A stretch of DNA of 33,869 nt from an uncultured Opitutaceae bacterium (GTDB taxonomy: Bacteria; Verrucomicrobiota; Verrucomicrobiia; Opitutales; Opitutaceae), in the NCBI GenBank assembly GCA_937942145.1, contig CALDFV010000066.1:1-33869 (forward strand), read 5' to 3'. The first letter of the stretch is position 1, and each line of letters opens with the position of its first letter. Positions 10,633-18,614 of this stretch are shown here, in pieces. The position numbers and the translations under genes are program-made. The notes beneath the pieces were generated by a model that searched no databases, had not been told where the DNA came from, and saw only the letters and a list, made by a program, of their open reading frames with translations.

Positions 10633-11334
10633 ATGAACCATATCTTCCGGACAGTCACAGTCATACTCGCCCTAGCAATAGGAGCTGGAACTCTTTTTGC
10701 CGCTCCTAAACGGGAAAACCTAGCTACGCGCATCATAAATAGCGAGTATGCCCTGGAAGAAATCATGAAAAAGCCGGAGACCAGAATTCCCGCTTCCATT
10801 CTTCAGCAAGCGAAGGGCATCATACTAACCCTAAACTATCGGGCTGGATTCATGCTCGGAGGTCATGGTGGGAGAGGTGTACTCGTTGCGAAAAACCCAT
10901 TAAATGGGAAATGGGGCGTGCCTGCCTTCGTTTCTACGGGTGGAGCCAATTTCGGTTTTCAAATCGGAGCCAAGGAAGTCGACACAATTTACGTAATCAT
11001 GGACGAAGCGACCGTGGGACGGGCTTATACCGGGCGCTTCGATTTGAGTGCCGATGCTGGCGTCGTGGCTGGACCCGTGGGAGTGATTTCTGAAAAGAAA
11101 GAAAGCGACGATTACAAAAACGCCAACATTTTGGTATATACCACAACCAAAGGACTTTACGCAGGAGTATCCATCAAAGGCGGGTGGGTAAAACCAGACA
11201 ACTCGGCTACAAAGGCATTTTACAATACAGAGTACAACGCCCCCGAAATCGTACTGAGCGATTGGTTCGAACTACCTCGGGAAGCCAAAGCATTGATCAA
11301 TCGAATCAACTACTACACGGCCGGCCAATTTTAG
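10633..11334 (+). CDS. Secreted SYLF-domain (Ysc84-like) lipid-binding protein
   Basis: A 233-residue protein with a Sec signal peptide (MNHIFRTVTVILALAIGAG, predicted cleavage after LFAA). The rest is a SYLF/Ysc84 domain: QQAKGIILTLNYRAGFMLGGHGGRGVLVAK, then FVSTGGANFGFQIGAKEVDTIYVIM and AGVVAGPVGV. In eukaryotes this domain binds phosphoinositides and actin; bacterial homologues are exported proteins of unclear role, possibly membrane-associated. It is probably periplasmic. It is a monocistronic gene between proA and a stretch of about 590 bases with no certain gene. Confidence 0.88.
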   Translation: MNHIFRTVTVILALAIGAGTLFAAPKRENLATRIINSEYALEEIMKKPETRIPASILQQAKGIILTLNYRAGFMLGGHGGRGVLVAKNPLNGKWGVPAFVSTGGANFGFQIGAKEVDTIYVIMDEATVGRAYTGRFDLSADAGVVAGPVGVISEKKESDDYKNANILVYTTTKGLYAGVSIKGGWVKPDNSATKAFYNTEYNAPEIVLSDWFELPREAKALINRINYYTAGQF

Positions 11335-11921
11335 CTGGTTTCAATCGTTTCTTTCGCAACGATATAATTCTTTCTGCCAATCGCCCGATCAGCGATTTAA
11401 ACTAGTTTTTGAAACCGATCTAAATAGACGTCGCATTGCTCCTATTGGCGCTTGAAGCTCATCCAGGACCTCCTTTTCTCGCCGCAGCAAGAAGCGGCTT
11501 TCAATGTGGCCTTTACGTTCGGGAACGTTCAAGTGATCTAATTGCAGACGGATCTTTTCGCCCTTCGATTCGCTGCCCCTATCGACACTTACCGGACTCC
11601 CCCACTTTTGGGCCGCAGCAACGGTAGTATTTTCAGACTTTTCTAGGTGGGAAATCATTGGTAATAATGTGTTCATAGTTGTGTTTACACCTTATTTACG
11701 GCTTACCGCTTTTTTACTTTAGCAATTATTTTAATTTTAGTGGGACTATCATCTGGATTTCGATCTCCGACAATTAGCTATTCTTTGCGAATCATTAATC
11801 ATCAGATGCTTACGGATGAATTGTTTTGAAGTCGTCCCGAAGAAGACAATCAAACGATTACCCATCCCAGGAAGGAATGGGGATTGTTTCAGTCAGGGAA
11901 AAATCCCGCTGCCAAAGATGG
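11335..11921. other. 587-base gap with at most one small gene
   Basis: No known gene or RNA is recognised. The only candidate is the 95-codon minus-strand ORF listed separately. A short imperfect inverted repeat (CCCATCCC ... GGAATGGG) near 11860-11882 could be a hairpin but lacks a U-tract. The segment around 11690-11760 is very AT-rich and could hold promoters. Confidence 0.4.
11389..11676 (-). CDS. Possible small protein, unknown function
   Basis: A 95-codon reading frame starting MNTLLPMISHLEKSE. An AAGGTG that could serve as a ribosome-binding site lies 13 bases before the ATG, and an AT-rich, promoter-like stretch lies further upstream. Codon use resembles the neighbouring genes. The protein is charged and without membrane segments (EKIRLQLDHLNVPERKGH, later RFLLRREKEVLDELQAP). 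No family is recognised. The overlapping plus-strand ORF 11436-11627 looks less protein-like. It may be a real lineage-specific gene or a chance frame. Confidence 0.4.
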   Translation of the reverse strand: MNTLLPMISHLEKSENTTVAAAQKWGSPVSVDRGSESKGEKIRLQLDHLNVPERKGHIESRFLLRREKEVLDELQAPIGAMRRLFRSVSKTSLNR

Positions 11922-13583
11922 CTAACGCTTTCTGCTGCCTCTGATGATGTCAAACGCCACCCAAATCCCTAGAATCATTGAAATCACATAGCCAATCCAC
12001 CCGATTACTGGGATTCCGAATAAAAGCGGCGGGATGTCGGTGGTGATGACGAGGGATGAGCCTACAATGAGACAGCCAATGATGATGCCCAATGTGATTT
12101 TGTTGCTGGCGTCGCTAATGGTGTAGTCGAGTTCCTCAAGACCCTTGTGTTGAAGGTTCACCTTAAGACTGTCTTTCTCGATTTTTTTCAGAATGCGTCG
12201 CAACTCATCCGGAAGGCTCTGCAAATATTGCATCCCTTGCATCGCGCTGTCTCGAGCTTCTTTGAGCAGACGGGCAGGATTCCGCCGCTCTTTCATCAGA
12301 TCGATCAAAATGGGTTCAAAGGCGTCCTTTAAATTATAGTCGGAGTTCAAAGTAGAGCCCATCTCTTCCACACAAAGAATCGCCTTTGCGGTCAAAGAGT
12401 ACTCGCGTGCCAGGTCGATTCCGTTACGCCCAAAAATGTACAGCAATTGAAGGATCGCCCGTCCTATATTCCCCACGCCAGTCTCGGGATTGTAGTGCTC
12501 TCGCATTGCAACCATCACTTCCCTTTCCATGCTTCTCTCGTCAATCGGTGAGCCGGAATCCGCTAGATTGACCGCAGTACGCACCACCCTCTCCGCGTTT
12601 CCCTGGATAAACGCTAGAAACAAATCGACCAACCCATAACGCATGCGACGGGTCAGCTGGCCCACCAAACCCCAATCGAGCAGACACAGTCGACCATCCG
12701 ACATGAGCCTCAGGTTCCCTTCATGAGGATCTGCATGAAAGAAGCCGGTTATTAGGATCTGGTGAAAAAGCGACCGCGATCCATTGTCGGCGATCTGCTT
12801 GGACTCCGGAGTGTCCACTTCCAGCTCGGAAAGCCGCTTTCCATCGATGCGCTCCATCACAAGAACCCGCTTCGAGCAGAGTTCCTCGTAGATCTTCGGA
12901 GCGTGCACCGTTTCCGGATAGGGATTCTGTAACGCGAAAAAGGCTAGGCTCCGAGCTTCGTTTCTAAAGTCGATTTCCTTTTCCAAGCCCTTTCTCAAGG
13001 TCTCCACAACTCCTGGGAGATCGTAGGGCTTTAGCTCTTCTATACGCTCGTGCGCTTGTTGCGCAAACCACATCAGTATATCGAAATCTGCATCGATGGT
13101 CTTTCCAAGTCCTGGTCGCCGGACTTTCACTGCAACTTCTTCACGCGTCTTCTTTAAAACGGCAAAGTGTACCTGGGCCATGGATGCGCCCGCTGCTGCG
13201 GTTTGATCGAACGATTCAAATATCTCTTCCAGAGAAGCCTCCAAAGCGCCCTCTATTACCGGTCGGACTGCGTCAAAATCATCGGGTGGCACACTCTCCT
13301 GAAGTTTACGCAACTCATTGATCAATGACTCTGGCACCACATCAGGCCGCATGCTCAAGAGCTGCCCAAACTTGATGAATGTCGGCCCGAGCTGTTCCAG
13401 CACCTCGCGAACCCGTTCCCATTGACTCAGCTTCTCCTTGTCCGACGTACCGAAGGCCCTCAAGATTTGAGGCGGCAGATCCAAACGCTGAAGCAGGTCC
13501 GCAAATCCATTCCTCGCCAGGACAGAAACGATCTCTCTCGCCCGAGAAAAATTGGCAATCAGTTCAAAGGTCTTGATAGGCAC
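11922..13583 (-). CDS. UbiB/AarF (ABC1) family atypical kinase, membrane anchored
   Basis: A 553-residue protein-kinase-like ATPase. Diagnostic UbiB features are KxGQ in FIKFGQLLSMRPD (Lys71-Gln74), the Ala/Gly-rich nucleotide loop AAAGASMAQVH (129-139), the VAVKVRRPG lysine (153), catalytic HADPHEGN (283-290) and the metal-binding LLDWG (301-305, replacing the canonical DFG). Two hydrophobic segments near the C-terminus form a membrane anchor. Members support ubiquinone or other isoprenoid-lipid metabolism by ATPase activity; the exact substrate is unknown. The upstream gene on the same strand is the phasin-like protein, 86 bases away, a pairing that suggests co-expression. Confidence 0.92.
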   Translation of the reverse strand: MPIKTFELIANFSRAREIVSVLARNGFADLLQRLDLPPQILRAFGTSDKEKLSQWERVREVLEQLGPTFIKFGQLLSMRPDVVPESLINELRKLQESVPPDDFDAVRPVIEGALEASLEEIFESFDQTAAAGASMAQVHFAVLKKTREEVAVKVRRPGLGKTIDADFDILMWFAQQAHERIEELKPYDLPGVVETLRKGLEKEIDFRNEARSLAFFALQNPYPETVHAPKIYEELCSKRVLVMERIDGKRLSELEVDTPESKQIADNGSRSLFHQILITGFFHADPHEGNLRLMSDGRLCLLDWGLVGQLTRRMRYGLVDLFLAFIQGNAERVVRTAVNLADSGSPIDERSMEREVMVAMREHYNPETGVGNIGRAILQLLYIFGRNGIDLAREYSLTAKAILCVEEMGSTLNSDYNLKDAFEPILIDLMKERRNPARLLKEARDSAMQGMQYLQSLPDELRRILKKIEKDSLKVNLQHKGLEELDYTISDASNKITLGIIIGCLIVGSSLVITTDIPPLLFGIPVIGWIGYVISMILGIWVAFDIIRGSRKR

Positions 13584-13669
13584 AAGGTGTATTCAAAATA
13601 GTACGCTCATCTAACTCAGCTACCTGCGCCATTGCGCGTTTAGCGAATTCAACGGGAAAAGTGGGATAC

Positions 13670-14002
13670 CTATTTAGACTTTGCCGACTTGGCGTTCGCA
13701 GCTTCAAATTCAGACAGCCGCGCCTCCAGTTCAGAAACTTTGGTCTCCAGGCTATCTATACGTTCGGAATTTTTCTGGCCCATTTTACTGAGCAGCTCAT
13801 CAAATTTCTCTTGCAGAGTCGCCGAGGCAGACTCGAACTCCTGCTTTCCATCGTCAGAAATCTTTCTGGCCGTTTCTTTCGCGTCGTTCGCTGAGATCTT
13901 TCCCTTTTCCACCAGTTCACCGAGGGCTTCTTCCACCTTATCCTTAGTCAAAACCGCGGCTCCGACTCCTGCTAACATAGCTTTTTTAATCGAATCTATC
14001 AT
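13670..14002 (-). CDS. Phasin-like coiled-coil protein
   Basis: A 110-residue, mostly helical protein. The N-terminus MIDSIKKAMLAGVGAAVLTKDKV is a hydrophobic/amphipathic helix, followed by LVEKGKISANDAKETARKI, a motif seen in proteins annotated as polyhydroxyalkanoate regulator phasins. A heptad-like coiled coil (RIDSLETKVSELEARLSEFE) and an Ala/Lys-rich tail follow. It precedes the UbiB-like kinase gene on the same strand. No PHA synthase is in the window, so a link to PHA granules is not supported; it may act at membranes or lipid surfaces. The overlapping plus-strand ORF is a shadow. Confidence 0.75.
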   Translation of the reverse strand: MIDSIKKAMLAGVGAAVLTKDKVEEALGELVEKGKISANDAKETARKISDDGKQEFESASATLQEKFDELLSKMGQKNSERIDSLETKVSELEARLSEFEAANAKSAKSK

Positions 14003-14116
14003 AATAGAGAAAAATTAATTCGATTTTGGGTTAACAGCAAAGGATAAAACACGTTGTACCCTCCAAAATGCGAATTTGTGGCCCATCCCCGGGTTTAAAT
14101 TCAGCCACCCGTATCG

Positions 14117-14608
14117 ATGTTAAACCAAGACTCAAAAATTAGTTCGATCCTCTTCGTTTGCTGGGGGAATATTTGCCGCTCTCCCGCCGCAGAAAACGTG
14201 ATGAGGCAACGGCTCGAGCAATCCGATTTTTCCCAAATAATCTGTGATTCTGCCGGTACACTGGATGCCCATGCAGGGCATTCTCCTGATTCTCGCATGA
14301 CCGCTGCCGGACAACGCCGAGGATTGCCCATGAATGGGAAGGCTCGAGGGGTGCGCCCCGAAGATTTCGAAAAATTCGATCTCATACTCGCGATGGACCG
14401 GGCAAATTTTAGTGATCTGCAGCGCATCGCTCCAAATCCCCAGGCTATGGAAAAGGTGCGGCTTTTTTGCGAATACTGCCGCAATCACGATGATACAGAA
14501 GTGCCTGATCCCTATTTTGGCGGACCGCAGGGATTCGAACATGTACTCGATCTCCTGGAGGACGGCTGCGAAGGGCTTCTGAAAAATATTCTCAAGTCGG
14601 AGAAGTAG
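14117..14608 (+). CDS. Low-molecular-weight phosphotyrosine-protein phosphatase family
   Basis: A 163-residue cytosolic phosphatase. The P-loop CX5RS is complete as CWGNICRS (Cys15, Arg21, Ser22), and the general-acid aspartate lies in VPDPYFGG (Asp131), preceded by LAMDRANF. Length and motif spacing match LMW-PTPs. It may dephosphorylate phosphotyrosine. However, the next gene, 60 bases on, is a fructosamine-kinase homologue, and relatives of this phosphatase family are known to dephosphorylate ribulosamine 5-phosphates, so a protein-repair role is at least as likely. It is divergent from the phasin-like gene, with both starts inside a 114-base gap. Confidence 0.92.
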   Translation: MLNQDSKISSILFVCWGNICRSPAAENVMRQRLEQSDFSQIICDSAGTLDAHAGHSPDSRMTAAGQRRGLPMNGKARGVRPEDFEKFDLILAMDRANFSDLQRIAPNPQAMEKVRLFCEYCRNHDDTEVPDPYFGGPQGFEHVLDLLEDGCEGLLKNILKSEK

Positions 14609-14668
14609 TGACTTTTGAGACCCGAATGACCGGTTTCCCTCCCTCGCTCTCTCCCAATCGAACCCCTG

Positions 14669-15547
14669 ATGTCAGGAGCATTCTATCAAGCAGTCGAAGC
14701 AACGGTATCCCAAACGACCTCTAGATCGTTCCAGATCGTTAATCGAACTTCCCTCGCAGGAGGCTGCATCAGCAAAGCCGAACGCCTAGACGGCAGCGAT
14801 CGCTCATACTTTCTGAAGCGAAATACAGAGTCATTTCTCATTCACTTTGAGGAAGAACAAGCAGCCCTAGACGAATTGAACGGGACTGGAACCATTCGGG
14901 TTCCTGAACCTATTTGCTCTGGGACCGCTGAGAACCAATCCTACTTAGTGCTGGAGTTCATTTCCTCGGGTCGACCCGCTGAGACAAGCTGGGAACGATT
15001 AGGGGAGCAGCTTGCCCAACTCCACCAATCCATCCTGCCTCACTTCGGCTGGCATCGAGACAACACGATCGGCGCCACAAAACAAATAAACAGTGTATCC
15101 GATGATTGGATCTCGTTTTTTCGCAATCGTCGCCTTCTGCATCAGATGGATCTGGCCCAGAAAAACGGTTTCAAGCTGAAAAACGGACCCCAACTTCTAA
15201 CAAGTTTATCATCATTCTTTGACGGCTACTCGCCATCGCCTTCACGACTGCACGGAGACCTGTGGTCTGGAAACGTCGGATTCGATACCAATGGAGCTCC
15301 ATTCGCCTTCGACCCTTGTTGCTACTATGGTGACCGGGAAACCGATCTAGCGCTTAACGAGTTTTTTGGAGGGTTTCATCCCAAATTCTACGCCGCATAC
15401 AACGAAGCCTATCCTCTTGATCAGGGTTATGCGCAACGCAAGATCCTCTACAATCTCTATCATTGCCTGAATCACTTCAACCTTTTCGGATCACCCTACG
15501 ACTCGCAGTCCCAATCGATGACAAATCAATTGCTCAAGTTCGTCTGA
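14669..15547 (+). CDS. Fructosamine/ketosamine 3-kinase family protein
   Basis: A 292-residue member of the FN3K family (aminoglycoside-phosphotransferase-like fold). Key segments are FLKRN (nucleotide-site Lys50), VPEPICSG, YLVLEFISSG, the catalytic loop LHGDLWSGN (His195, Asp197, Asn202) and the metal motif FDPCCYYGDRETDLAL (Asp215). Family members phosphorylate ketosamines on glycated proteins, which destabilises the adduct; many bacterial ones prefer ribulosamines or erythrulosamines. The preceding LMW phosphatase gene could handle phosphorylated sugars in the same repair pathway. Family assignment is firm, the exact substrate is not. Confidence 0.9.
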   Translation: MSGAFYQAVEATVSQTTSRSFQIVNRTSLAGGCISKAERLDGSDRSYFLKRNTESFLIHFEEEQAALDELNGTGTIRVPEPICSGTAENQSYLVLEFISSGRPAETSWERLGEQLAQLHQSILPHFGWHRDNTIGATKQINSVSDDWISFFRNRRLLHQMDLAQKNGFKLKNGPQLLTSLSSFFDGYSPSPSRLHGDLWSGNVGFDTNGAPFAFDPCCYYGDRETDLALNEFFGGFHPKFYAAYNEAYPLDQGYAQRKILYNLYHCLNHFNLFGSPYDSQSQSMTNQLLKFV

Positions 15548-15656
15548 CTTGGACCGAGAGTATCTTCAGACCAAACCAGACCGTCCCTCAACTCTGGCCC
15601 TCCCTCCATTTTCAGTCTCGCTACGCCAGCCGATCACACTCTAATTCGCCTGAAAC

Positions 15657-16445
15657 ATGTCATTGCTAGAAGCCATTATCCTAGGGGTTATACAAGGTCT
15701 GACTGAATTTCTTCCCGTCAGCAGCAGCGGACATCTCGAACTAGGAAAGGCATTGCTGGGCATTGAAGCAAACAGTGACGTTACATTTACCGTCGTGGTC
15801 CACGGAGCCACCGTTCTCAGCACCATAGTCGTGTTTCATCGCGACATCCTCGGCCTTATCAAGGGCGCTCTACAATTTCGCTGGAACGAATCTACCGACT
15901 ACATCCTTAAAATTGCGATTTCAGCGATACCCGTCGTCGCCATAGGATTGCTGTTCAAAGAGGAAATCGAAAGCCTCTTTAGCAATAACGTGTTACTCGT
16001 CGGATGCATGCTGCTCGTCACGGGAGCGCTGCTCGCCTTCACCTACTATTCCCCTCAAGTTGGAGATGAAGTAAGCAAGACAAAGGCCTTCCTCATCGGA
16101 ATCACCCAAGCAATCGCTGTATTGCCTGGGATTTCCCGTTCTGGCTCGACGATCGCTGTCGGACTGCTACTTGGCGTCGACAAGAAGAAGGTCGCACGGT
16201 TCTCATTCCTTATGGTTCTGATACCCATTATTGGAGCAAATGCTAAGGATATTATCGATGGGGGGATGGCGAATAGTTCAGTGACCGCGCTTCCTCTCAT
16301 CGTTGGATTCCTGGCCGCCTTTCTTTCCGGAATGCTCGCGTGTCGGTGGATGATCGCAATTGTGACTAGAGGAAAGCTCATTCACTTTGCTTACTACTGT
16401 TTTATAGTCGGTGCGGGCTCAATCATCACCCACTTTTTGATCTAG
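15657..16445 (+). CDS. uppP: Undecaprenyl-diphosphatase
   Basis: Integral membrane phosphatase of 262 residues that recycles undecaprenyl diphosphate to the monophosphate for peptidoglycan and other envelope polymers. It has both BacA/UppP signatures: LTEFLPVSSSGHLELGKALL near the N-terminus and LPGISRSGSTIAVGLLLG in the middle, with about eight hydrophobic segments. The start MSLLEAIILGVIQG is canonical. Its last 20 bases overlap the 3' end of the convergent MmcB-like gene. Confidence 0.97.
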   Translation: MSLLEAIILGVIQGLTEFLPVSSSGHLELGKALLGIEANSDVTFTVVVHGATVLSTIVVFHRDILGLIKGALQFRWNESTDYILKIAISAIPVVAIGLLFKEEIESLFSNNVLLVGCMLLVTGALLAFTYYSPQVGDEVSKTKAFLIGITQAIAVLPGISRSGSTIAVGLLLGVDKKKVARFSFLMVLIPIIGANAKDIIDGGMANSSVTALPLIVGFLAAFLSGMLACRWMIAIVTRGKLIHFAYYCFIVGAGSIITHFLI

Positions 16446-17079
16446 CTATTCGCTCCAGTAGCTTCAGCCGCACAGCGTTTATTGAATCAAGGCGGAGGGC
16501 TTCCTTGATCACTTCCAAAACACCGTCTTTCCTCCGAAGGAGACCCCAGCCCATCGGTATTTCTGAATCCAAGGCAACGACCCCATCGCTCGCTGCGATG
16601 TAGCAGTAATTCGCGCAACCGTATCGCGCAATCTTGGAGAATTTTACCCCATGCTCCAAACGATTCTCTAAAACCTGCAATCGTCTTGTCAGCCGGTACC
16701 ACGCTTCGTGACGCCAGTCGCAAAAGTCAAATGTGTCGTATTCTGAAAATAATGACTGATGCCTCCGACATTGAGGAAGATGCACAACTAGAAGGGCCCG
16801 GAGTGTTCGCAACCGTTCCCGCAAATCGCAACGCTCCGATTTAGACGCCTCTTCCAATCCAGCATCACGCAGGAAATCCGCTCGGCTTTGCTTGCATTCC
16901 ACCGCAAACGTTTCACCAGGGGAATCCAACATCCGTCTTAGAGAACGATAGCCCGCTACATCCACTCGATAATTCGATAGTGGGAGTTTCACTTCTGGCG
17001 CGATTGCGTCGCAACCCCTTAGCCTCAGCCAATCGACCGACAATGCCTTCAGCTCGCGATGGGCTTTAGTTTCTGCCAT
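16426..17079 (-). CDS. MmcB-like PD-(D/E)XK nuclease-fold protein
   Basis: A 217-residue protein without signal or membrane segments. The N-terminal half has a nuclease-type core: Glu29 in APEV, Asp40 in YRVDVAGYR, and Glu61-x-Lys63 in FAVECKQSRADFLRD. The last is very like the E-K-SRADF motif of MmcB-type DNA repair proteins. The C-terminal part has ANYCYIAASDGVV and MGWGLLRR, resembling the end of the same fold (a D-x-P-x-GL motif in MmcB). It is about 60 residues longer than I recall for MmcB, mainly a Cys/His/Arg-rich insert (CDLRERLRTLRALL ... CRRHQSL). Function in DNA repair or degradation is inference. It is single and convergent with uppP. Confidence 0.65.
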   Translation of the reverse strand: MAETKAHRELKALSVDWLRLRGCDAIAPEVKLPLSNYRVDVAGYRSLRRMLDSPGETFAVECKQSRADFLRDAGLEEASKSERCDLRERLRTLRALLVVHLPQCRRHQSLFSEYDTFDFCDWRHEAWYRLTRRLQVLENRLEHGVKFSKIARYGCANYCYIAASDGVVALDSEIPMGWGLLRRKDGVLEVIKEALRLDSINAVRLKLLERIARSKSG

Positions 17080-17182
17080 CCAGGTTTTCTAGCATAGTCG
17101 ATCAGACAACGGCGGTCTTCCCCCCTCATTTTTGGAGCAAAGTCTATTGATCTCCACGAGGCGACCAATCAACCTCCCTCAT

Positions 17183-17782
17183 ATGAAACTGGGTTTTCTG
17201 GCCTCCCACGGCGGCAGCAACATGCAAGCGATAATCGACCAATGCCTCAGTGGAGCGATTGCAGGCAAGCCAGTGATTCTAATTTGCAATAACCCGAACG
17301 CAATCGCGGTCGAAAGAGCCCGTGACGCCCAATTACCCGTTGAAATCCTTAACGGGAGGACCCATGCCGATCCAGATCAGCTTGATCGCCAAATGGAGAA
17401 GTCACTTCTGGAAGCCGGAGTCGATCTAGTCGTATTGGCAGGCTACATGAAAAAGATCGGTCCCACTACGCTTTCCACTTTCTCAAATCGGATTCTGAAT
17501 ATCCATCCTTCCCTTCTTCCCAAGTTTGGGGGTCAGGGCATGTTCGGTATACGCGTTCACGAGGCAGTGGTCGCAGCGGGTGAACCCCAATCTGGCGCTA
17601 CGGTACACTTGATCGACAACGGATACGATCAGGGTCAAATCATCCGTCAAGCGATGCTTAAAGTGGATACAAGCGACACACCAGCGACCCTTCAAAAGCG
17701 AGTCTTGGAATTGGAGCATATTCTATATCCTAATACAATCGCAGAGATCGCTTCGGGAAAGATTAAACTACCTGTAAACTAG
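17183..17782 (+). CDS. purN: Phosphoribosylglycinamide formyltransferase
   Basis: Transfers a formyl group from 10-formyl-THF to GAR in purine synthesis. With the ATG at 17183 (MKLGFLASHGGSNMQ) the protein is 199 residues, the usual PurN size. The track's TTG at 17132 adds 17 residues upstream of the Rossmann strand, which is unlikely. Visible motifs are the GSNMQAI phosphate loop, VVLAGYMKKIG, ILNIHPSLLPKF (catalytic Asn-x-His) and SGATVHLIDNGYDQGQII (catalytic Asp). GQGMFGIRVHEA is a slightly divergent substrate loop but in register. No other purine gene is adjacent. Confidence 0.93.
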   Translation: MKLGFLASHGGSNMQAIIDQCLSGAIAGKPVILICNNPNAIAVERARDAQLPVEILNGRTHADPDQLDRQMEKSLLEAGVDLVVLAGYMKKIGPTTLSTFSNRILNIHPSLLPKFGGQGMFGIRVHEAVVAAGEPQSGATVHLIDNGYDQGQIIRQAMLKVDTSDTPATLQKRVLELEHILYPNTIAEIASGKIKLPVN

Positions 17783-17881
17783 ATAGGGTCCTCGTAATTG
17801 CGCTTAGCCATCCTTGACAGAAGTAACAATACCGCTAATCCTCACTTTCCCTTGCAGAGGTGTCTAAAAAGACTCCTTCGA

Positions 17882-18133
17882 ATGGAACCCGAGAAGATTA
17901 ACTATATGAAAGGATATCGTCCGCCCGTCACTTCATGGCGAGCATTCGTCAATTGCGAGCAAATCGGATACCGGTTTGCGACCAAAGCAGACGCGACCGA
18001 GGCCGCCAATGCCTATGTCTCCAAAAACAATACGAGTGAAATGCTGGAGCCAGTGGTGGTAATCCGACCCTCCTACACTCCCGTGGAGCCTATTGCGGCA
18101 CCATCTGGCTCAATTGAACTCTATCCCGCTTGA
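17882..18133 (+). CDS. Small conserved-looking protein, unknown function
   Basis: The ORF starts at 17798, but the natural start is MEPEKINYMKGYRPP at 17882 (83 residues) or the ATG at 17906. The sequence SWRAFVNCEQIGYRFATKADATEAANAYV resembles small alpha/beta proteins with a substrate-modification-like repeat, and the C-terminus is Pro-rich (VVVIRPSYTPVEPIAAPSG). There are no membrane segments and no recognised family. It follows purN on the same strand and precedes the minus-strand tRNA gene by 20 bases. Confidence 0.55.
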   Translation: MEPEKINYMKGYRPPVTSWRAFVNCEQIGYRFATKADATEAANAYVSKNNTSEMLEPVVVIRPSYTPVEPIAAPSGSIELYPA

Positions 18134-18152
18134 TAGACTAAAATCATGCTGC

Positions 18153-18227
18153 TGGTAGGGCCACCGAGAATCGAACTCAGATCTAACGTTTAGGAAACGC
18201 TTGTTCTATCCGTTGAACTATGGCCCC
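18153..18227 (-). tRNA. tRNA-Arg (anticodon CCT)
   Basis: Reading the minus strand, GGGGCCA at 18227-18221 pairs with TGGCCCT, followed by discriminator A and an encoded CCA (75 nt). The anticodon stem AGCGT/ACGTT encloses the loop TTCCTAA, giving anticodon CCT, which reads AGG arginine codons. The T arm CTGAG-TTCGATT-CTCGG and the D arm GTTC/GAAC are regular. It lies between a small plus-strand gene and rpsR, alone. Confidence 0.96.
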
Positions 18228-18364
18228 AGCAGAAATCGAGCATCTGCGATTAAGGAGAGGGGGTTTTGCCGAAATTTGTCCCATCTGTAAAGGCTGACTT
18301 CCACAGAATTTCCCACTTTCCGCTATTGACAACGGAAAGCCCGATCCTACTTTCCCCCCTTCCT

Positions 18365-18556
18365 ATGGTTAACGAAGAGATAAACAGAAGCCTCACTCCA
18401 CAAGAGCTGGACTTCACCCATGCTCACATCATGAGCCGTTATGTCACCGAGACAGGCAAGATCCTTCCTCGCAAAGTGACTCGTCTGTCATCCAAGCAGC
18501 AGCGCAAGATCAACAAGGCGATCAAACGCGCTCGCAATATGCTGACGATGCAGTAA
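18365..18556 (+). CDS. rpsR: 30S ribosomal protein bS18
   Basis: A 63-residue small-subunit ribosomal protein. The diagnostic core YVTETGKILPRKVTRLSSKQQRK is followed by KAIKRARNMLTM. The ATG at 18365 (MVNEEINRSL) is preferred to the longer ORF start at 18266, whose extra 33 residues have no counterpart in bS18. The protein contains no cysteine, so it is a zinc-free form. It is not in the usual rpsF-ssb-rpsR-rplI cluster; neighbours are tRNA-Arg and tsaC. It may be the only copy or a second paralogue elsewhere in the genome. Confidence 0.92.
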   Translation: MVNEEINRSLTPQELDFTHAHIMSRYVTETGKILPRKVTRLSSKQQRKINKAIKRARNMLTMQ

Positions 18557-18614
18557 TCCGCCCAAGCTGCTACGAGTCAGTGCGGGTACGGGTTTACCTG
18601 CAAACCAGTTAACT

